Assembly: GCA_028752905.1 (NCBI GenBank)
Contig: JAQNBH010000010.1
Location: forward strand, 20,394,422-20,458,421
DNA: 64,000 bases
Direction: 5' to 3'
From: Cladorhizidae sp. MBARI D1340-BT2
Taxonomy: Eukaryota; Porifera; Demospongiae; Poecilosclerida; Cladorhizidae
The position numbers and the translations under genes are program-made. The notes under the pieces were generated by a model. It did not search any database and was not told the origin of the DNA. It was given only the letters and a program-made list of their open reading frames with translations. Position 1 is the stretch's first letter. The number at the start of each line of letters is the position of its first letter. Positions 30,101 through 39,100 of this stretch are shown here, in pieces.

Positions 30101-33100
30101 CACCATATCAGAGATGAGGTAACAGATTATGTTAATTTGGAGAAGGTTTCAGTATTGATAAGATTTGTTGATGCTGCACAGAAGAATTTCTATATTTTAT
30201 TACTGTATTACAGGCAATTCCTGCTTAACTGCTCTTCTTTCTTGGCTTCAAATACATGACATAGATGTAGTATTTATTGAGGTCATGGCTATGAAGGTGC
30301 TGCCTGTATGTCTTCCAGGAATGAGTGTGTTGTTCAGGCAAGGATCTGTCAAGTCTGACCTTTATATATATATATATACTCACTGTCAGAGTCACCAGTT
30401 AAATCTTTATAATTATTATCAAAACGTGTTCAATTTCCAAATAATTAGAAATGCCAATGCCATATTCTGAAATTACTAAGTTTTTTCTAGAGTAAGCATT
30501 CTTCAGGGGAGGCTCCATAGGGGGGGCAATGTGGCAATCGCCCCCCCAATGATCTTGTGGCCTGTCAATGCATGCTATAATTATACCGTATTAGCTGCCT
30601 GTAAACAACAGACCACATGTTAACCTGCCAAAACCACCTGCTAAAACCACATTATGATTGCAGCTGCTCAAATTATTAAACACACATGTGCAAATAAGCA
30701 GCTGGAGATGAAGAGAAAGGAAACTCAAAGAAGTCTAACAGAAATATGGCCAAAGAAGAAGGATGCCTGGTGTATCTGGGAATGAGCTTTTACAAGAACA
30801 TGACTTTGAAGTTCTTTTAGAACCAGAGTCTGTCGATAAGGAACAGGTATGTAATGAGCTCGAATGTCTGGAAGAGATAGGGGAAGAAAGTATTTCTGTT
30901 GGTGACAATGAATCTGTTACTGTCAATGAAGAATGCATGAATCAACGCTGTACTGAGGAAAAAACTGCTTACCAACCAAAAGGAAAGGAGTCTATTTGCT
31001 AAGAATGATTGCAAATTTCTCGCTACATGGTATGACAAACATGAATGGATCACTCTATGTACTCTATGTACTACAAAGAAGAAAGTATTTTGTGTCTACT
31101 GCAAATATGCACACAAACATGACCTACTTACATTTTCGACAAAAGGTGAGGAAGCATTTACAATTAAAGGATTTGATAATTATAAAAAGGCTACTTAATT
31201 AAAAATTTCGTACCCATGAGAATTCAGATATGCATCTTGAAATGAAGTTGAAATGGAATGGTCTTGCCAATCCATCAATTGCTACTCAGCTCAACACTCA
31301 AATTGCTAGAGCTCAACTGTCTCGGCGTATTGGGCTCTTGAAACAACTTGAGGCTATGAAATATCTTCTCATGCAAGGCATAGCATTGCATGGACATTCT
31401 GAAGAAGAGGGAAATCTACCTCAATTATTAAGCATGATAATAATGACATAAAAAACTGGGTCAAGGAAGGGAAGTATTTATCACATGACATTGTTAATGA
31501 AATGATAAGTCTGATGGGGCAAAAAGGATTACGACAAATTTTAGCAAGAATCATGAGTAGTGTTCCTAGTTGGTATGCTGTGATTGCTGATGAGGCTACT
31601 GACGTTACTTTTAAAGAACAGTTTAACTTGTCTATAACTAAGGTATGTCGATGATGATTATATGGTGCATGAAGATTCAGTTGGTTTATTCAATCTTCCC
31701 AACACTAAAGCTGAAACTTTATTTGTTGTATTGAAAGATATGCTTATGCGATGTGCTTTGCCTTTGTCATTATGTCGTGGTCAAGCATACGACAGAGCTG
31801 CTGCAAAAGAAAAGGCTTATTTCTTCATATTTTAGACGTGCACTGGAGTTGGAACTGTTGCAAATGAACTATGAAGCAGAATTCCATGCTTTGATTGATG
31901 AACTCAATAAAGTTTTGCTCACAGCATTAACATTCTTGATAACATTCCCAGGATTACATCAAGACAAGTACATAGTGCCAATGTTACTGCCCAAAACCCT
32001 GAGTTGTACTACCACCGAAACATCATGAATGACATAACCATGAGTCACATGACCACAGAAATGGAAACCAGATTTCACCAAACAAAGATTAAACCACTTG
32101 GTCTTGTCCCATCCCCTGCTGTGTCTTATGTCTCATTCTGCTTAGAGATATATATGAAGTGTACAAGTCTGACTTGCCTTCTCTTCAATTGTTCTCTACT
32201 GAATTTAACAGATAGATGATAACATCTACGTCTATATCACCTGATGACAGGCCTGACGATCTACAAGCATCTTCACTATGCTGTTATGAAGGTGCCTTTC
32301 TTATTATAAATACTTATAGCATCCACACTATCTATTTCTACCTGTGAGAGTGAGAGAGCTAACACATGGCTGAAGTTGTTGAAGACATTTCTTCATTCTA
32401 CAATGTCGAGCAATTTTCTGCCATGGAATGGTCCACAATCTCAAGTTCAACAATTCAACAATCTGGTTGCAGCCTTTGCAAAAAACACCCTCGCAGGATG
32501 GCTCTACCATGTCACAACACAATAAATAATGATTTCCTTTAAAGTATAATGAACTGTACACATGCCTCTACAATATTCCTATTGCTTTAAAAATAAATGG
32601 GCATGTTATAATTAAATGGATCTAGCATTCATAATGTTTTCCAGAACCACGCCACCTCCTTCAATTTTCTGGATTTGTCCTTGAAAGTATATATACTAAG
32701 CTAGCTTATAAACATAGCTAGGTATTTACTTGACCTCAGAGATCTTGTTCCTGTTCTTCACCATTACCACAGTCCATATCTAGATAGTCAGCACAAATAT
32801 ATCTGTTCTGGAAAAAAATCGGCTGTGAATCCACGATATCACTCAGAGCTGCTAGCTCTTCTGGGTCTCAGGTTTTGTCCTTGGTACTTTCAACTTCAGA
32901 GAGTCCAAAATTATCATTATCTGGCATCATCACCAAAACATCGTCGACATTTAGCCCAGAAGTCTTTCGAACAAGAGTGTTTGACATCACAGCTATCTCA
33001 TAGTTACATAGCTAAATATAGCTCGAGCACAGAACGGGGCATGCTCAGATATCTTTACTGCATGCATAAATTGAATGTAGGATATTTTTTTGTGTGTGGG

Positions 33101-36100
33101 GGGGGGGGGGGGGGGGGAGGGGGGTAGCCAGTCATATTAAAAAGCCACTTGGCATCTATGGCGGTAAAACAGTTATGAGTATTGTTCTCAAGCAAAAAGT
33201 TAAGCAAAAGCTCTACAATAATAATATATATACCCGTGTACTATAGCAGAAAAGATGGTGCATAATAACATCTGCTATGTTTGGTTGGTTCAGGAGTTAT
33301 CCATGTGTAACTATTGATAAGTCTTGGAAGAAGGCTATAATGATATTTAGCTATTCCTAATAACAAAACAACAAGGTTTGATATGGGCTGGCTTGTGTAT
33401 TATACAAAATGAAAATAGGTGAAAGATATGCCTTTTATCCCCACCTCAAACCAAAATATATGAAGCTATCATCATGATATAAATATATTAAACACAATGA
33501 CATGAAACTATATTACCTGCACTTCCTCTCACTGTGTTATACATCACCACTATAAGCCGTCTCAGTGGTTCACTAATGGAAGGGTCAATAACTTCCACAC
33601 ATACCTCCAGAAATTTTGCAGACTCATTTACAAAATACAGGTCCTTCTCAAATCCGATAATTGCATCTATAAGAAAATATCATTTTCATTATTTAGTAGA
33701 GCATGAATGAAACTGAAGTGGAAATAATAATAATAAGTAGTAGTAGTGGTAACAGCAACAGCAGCAGTGGTAGTAGTAGTAGTAAATAGTATAGTAGTAG
33801 TTGTAGTAGTAGTACTAGAAGTAGCAATAACTGTAGTAGTAGTAGTAGTAGCAAAGGTAATCAATGCTGTATTAGTAGTTGTTATTGCCCAGTTAGTTGG
33901 ATTAAAAACAGCAGTTGCTAGTAGTTCTAGTAGTAGTAGTAGAAATAATATTATTGTTTGTAGTAGTGGTAGTAGCAGTAGTAGTAGTAGTATACAATAT
34001 AATATAGTGGTAAACCTGGTGAACTAAATTTATATGAACAAAAATACTTACCATCATTATCCTCTTACCATCATTATCCTCTATGATAATCGTTGCAGAA
34101 CGGAAGACAGTAGATAATGTTGTCAGTACCCCAAAAGTGCCTTCAAATGGTGAGGCAACAGCAAGAAATCCTTCTTTTCCTTCAAAATCTTCATCAGGGT
34201 AAATAACTAATGGATAGCATACCCTTTGCTGATTCGGTGAAAATGAAACTATCAGAAATAGATTTGGACCTTGTCCTAATCCTATGTCAAAATCCCATCG
34301 AGGGATTGCAGAATTCACACCTGGCAAAGTTGGATCCCTCACTTCAACTACAACTGAAACTATCTGTTCTGATTCACGATTGCCCTCCTTCACCAAAAAC
34401 ACTTCCGGAGTATAAGGTAAACTGTCTGGCTCAGTAAATGTGTAAGTTGAATTTTCGAATCCAATAACAATAGCTGTAATAAAAAAACAAAAGTTACTGT
34501 ATTTATGGTGCACTGACTAGGATATATATCTTACACGACAGATATAATTGGGGTATTAATGATCCGAAGGCTCCTGATAATCTCAATACATAGTTAAATT
34601 AATGTGACATAATTGCTTGATAGAGAATACTATATACAGTAGACCCTCACATATCCGAACAGCTTGGGACCAGAGGCTATTCGGATATGCCAAAAGTTCG
34701 GATATGCAAAATTATTACATTGTACAAGTGTACTATATATCATAAATTTGTTTATTGCTTAAGTATTTTTAATTGTTTGAAGTTCATTTATCTCTTTCTA
34801 ACAGCTAAATCCATTATTTCCTTTAGAAGCATCAGTGAGGTGGCTGTGGCTTCAGGCTGACATTCATACCAGGTAAGGCATTTATCAATCATGTCAGCAG
34901 CCTGTCCACTTGTGGGACAATATTGGGACTCCTTCTCCTCCTCTCCCCCATCATCTTCTGAAGGCACATCCTCCATCCCCGACACTTGACTGATTATTTC
35001 TTCATCAGTGTACAATTGATGACCAGGGTCACTCATATCAGCTTCAATCCAGCCTCTGATATCATCTTCTGTAAGGTTTTGGTCCAATGATTGAGCAAGT
35101 TCTTTAATGGTAGGTTCCTCGTTGCTGTCCTGTGGAGGGGAGTCAGGAGGTAGTGTAGAACTGCCCCCCAATAATTTCATCCATGATTTTTGCTAGTGTT
35201 AATTCCTTAACTTGCTCCCAGGAGTCTGCAGAAGTGTAAAGGACATTCTTGATATCTATCGTCTTGACAAATGAGACCATAGAATGTCCATCCCCATCCA
35301 GAAGAAGCAACTTCCTTAGTAAAGCTCTTTTGTAGTGTCGTTTCAGGGTTACAAGCACTCCTTGGTCCATTGGCTGGATGAGTGATGTTGTATTGGGTGG
35401 TAAGTAGAGAGCAGTGATACTTTTATCACTGCTCTCCAGAACATCAGTAGAAGGATGAGAGGGTGCAATTGTCCAACAGAAGAAGGGCCTTTCCAGGTAA
35501 GTTTCTGCTACTTTTACTGATGGAACAAACTCACCATGAAACCAATCAGTGAAAATAGCTGTGCACTCTTCTGTGCATAATATTTGGCTGGAAGAGCACC
35601 TCTATTTACATTTTTGAAGCACCTGGGATTAGCTGATTTTCCAATGAGCAATAAGGGTAGCTTGTGTTTTCCTGTTGCATTAGAACATGCCATCAAGGTT
35701 ACTCTATCTTTCTGTTTTTTCATTCCATCAGCTCCTTTCTCATACCTGGAAGCTAGAGTTTTTTCTGGCAACATCTTGTAATACAGGTCCATCACAATTA
35801 TATCCTGAGTTAAACCTTCTTCCTCCATTGTTTCTTGCAGTTTCTTCTTGAAGCCTATCAATGGAAGAAGCGTCAGCAGAAAGCTTTTCTCATTGAAGGG
35901 ACAGTAGCCTAATCCCATGACGCCTACAAAATCTCCACATCCAACCTTTGCTAGCCTTAAAGTCAGCTTCTCCTTGCATTTTCTGAGCTTTTCTGCTAGT
36001 AGAGGTCCACTAATAGCTGTTCCTTAGGCTTCTCTTCTGAATAAACCACATATAGAGGGATTCTTCTAGCTTATCCTTCTTAGCTAGTCGCATAATATTT

Positions 36101-39100
36101 CTAGATGTGCTCACACCTTGACTGTCGAGCGTACTAGCATATTCCTTAATCTTTTTTCCACTCTTCTTTAGTTCGCTAATCGTACCCCGTACTCCTCAGC
36201 CAGTCTAGCTTGGCTGACTCCTTTAGTGAGGGAGTACAAAATCGTCAGCTTCGAGTCAATCGACAAAACTTTCCTTTTCTCTTTTCGTGGAGCTCCAGAC
36301 TCAGTCATCCTTTTCTCTCTCTTAATCTCGAGCCGTCCGCTCGAAAAAAAATAAACAGGAGCAGCTGGCCAAAAAAACGTGGAGTATGCGCGTAATGTCA
36401 CTTTTGAACCCTGCTCTGTTACTTCGGATAAACCGAGTCATCGGATTAACGAGGGTCGGATATGCGAGGGTCTACTGTATATAGATACAGGTATCGGCAA
36501 GAACATTAGGTAATTTCAAATAGAAGGAAACAGTGTATTCATGTACAAGAACACCTAGGTTTCATGACACAGCATTTCTAGTGTAAACTCGAGAACATAA
36601 ATGCTGCAGAAACTTACTACTTCATGTGTGTGCAGCAAACCAATGAAATGCGTTGTAGATTTCTCAGCCTTTTTATTATTGTCAACGAAATAGATCAGTC
36701 TTACCAGGGTTAACAAATATGAATTTTAATGCACACACACATCATTGATTCATGATCCATCCAAATACCTGAGTATAACAATAGCAACACCACAATAATA
36801 GGAGGAGGATGAGCATGGTTTCACATGCAGTCTTGAGAATCGAGACATGGCAATCAGGTAACTCAAGCACTACATCTTGATTGAAGCATTGATCTTAAGG
36901 TGTAACATGAATGTGCAGCAAAAAATTCACGAGCAACTCCCTCCATTTACTGGCTCTATCAATCTCAATGTCACTTCTAACAGGATTGGGTGTTGTTAAG
37001 TTCCACGAATGCTTAGGGATGCAAGTTTGAATGCGGATTAAATTGGCCAAAGATATCATTGTCGACTAGCACTTCAAGGGGACAATTGTTGGCTGCGATA
37101 TTTGTCTCCAGGTTGTAGCCAAACTATTTTAACTTGAGGAATTTCATCTATCGACAACCCTCCTGGATTTGGAAAACTACCAGTTGAAGAAGGTATGTTT
37201 GGTAACAAACCAAAAATATGCAGAAAAACAGACACCAATTCCTGCAGCTATAGAGTTATACAGCAAGTCACTCACTTCTTATAAATAGCTACCAAATTTT
37301 CTTCATCACTATTATTATTACAGTGCAAACTTGTTAATCTTAACTGGGATAATCCTGCAAATCTGAAATGAGATTACCAATTAGCTCATTAATATACTAG
37401 GCTTGTCAGTTCCCAGTGTAGTTTATAAATACAGGAGCAACCAAAACAGCTGTTTGTGATGTGTAAACAAATTTTGTGGTGTGTTAAGTTAATTCATTTT
37501 ACAATACAGTTGAAAACTCAGCCTATTGTATACTGTATTGTAGGCAAAGAACAGCTCACCACCTCTACTCAGAAGAAGTTAACTGAATATTTCAGTTTGC
37601 ACTGCATACTATAAAAAATATTACAACTACAGTACAGTTTGAGTAATCCCAACAAATTCACCAATCCAACATCCCTAGGTACAGGGTTAGCCAGGTCGCT
37701 GTACTTACAAAATATTTTGTGCACTTATAATTATAACAGCAACATCGAAAAAGGCCAAGAACTATTTCCCTTGCTGCAGCAAATGTAGGCTGGTCATCAT
37801 CCATAAAGAACACTATGCTGTATATTTGGGATTACTCAAACTATACTGTAGTTGTAATATTGTAAGTTGTAAGTATATAAGATGAATTTTTACTGCACCA
37901 ATAGCTAAAACTATCCTTCATTTATAAACCTATGGCAGTGATACGCCCAGATGCTAGATCTAGGAGACAAAGCAAGCCCTGTGAACTAGATTGATACACT
38001 TTTCCTTCATGAATGGAGATATGTTGGCTTCAGTGAGCAAATTAGGCCTCTCTTTCTTCTGCTATTCAAGTTAGCCTTGATTTACAGAGATGACTTGTGT
38101 AGAAGACATAGCCACTGCTAGAAATAAATGGCCCAGGGAAGGCCTTGAAATGGTGAGAAGTTTCAAAAGTCATGTGTTTGAAATGCAAATATTACAATAA
38201 TTAATTTTTGAGTGTTGGCTGGATGGTTACCCTTTTATTTTTATGTCTTAGCTCAAAAGCAACAAACTCAAGAATTCCAAACTTTCAGGTAATCATAGGT
38301 GCCAACGTTTAATTATAAAAACAGTTTAGCCTAGTTTTTTCAAATCTGGTTCCATTTCTTGACTTCAACAACTTTGCCTATTTCCTAAGGCAGCTTCATT
38401 GGAATGTTATTCTTTTCATCTCGTGGAACTTGTTTATATGAATCTTGATCCCTATTGGAACAAGCACATTTTTTCCCATTGGTCAACCAAGACACATACA
38501 ATACCAAGCTCGACAACCACTATAATAATGATGCCTTTCCACTTGGTGTGCTAACTATGATGTATCTGGAATACTTCCTTTCATATGAATAAAATTCTTT
38601 ACTTACATATTCATAGACCATGATTGATCGTTGTTTACTGACTTAGCTGACTGCAAGACAACAAGTGATTGACTTATAAAAAGCTATGGATAACATTGCC
38701 AGCTCATGCTATGTAAGAAGCTCATGTTTATAGAGCTACAGTATTGGACGTAAAAGCCACGTAAAAATAATACAAACTAATTTTCTACTTTAAAACACAC
38801 TCAAAATGGAAGCCATTATAAGAAAAAAATTCTGTATAACAATAAAAGATCACAACATGTAGATCTTATGAGTTACCCCCATATAGTCCCAAAATAAACT
38901 ATAAACTCCAGGAGAGGATTACAGTTACAAAATAAACTATAAACTGGTTGTATCAGCCCTAACCTAGTTTAGTTAAGGTTGTTGGGAATGTCATGCACAT
39001 GGGGCATGGCCTACATGCCTAATACCATGCTCATTATTGCTCATCTTATCAATTTACCCCTTACCCCTATTTCCTTAATTACCCCTAGTTCACTAGTTAT

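Noticed and set aside
33667..34027. Val/Ser/Thr-rich open frames beside exon C
   Set aside because: They come from the (TAG)n repeat. Only the part from 34,069 rightwards is exon.
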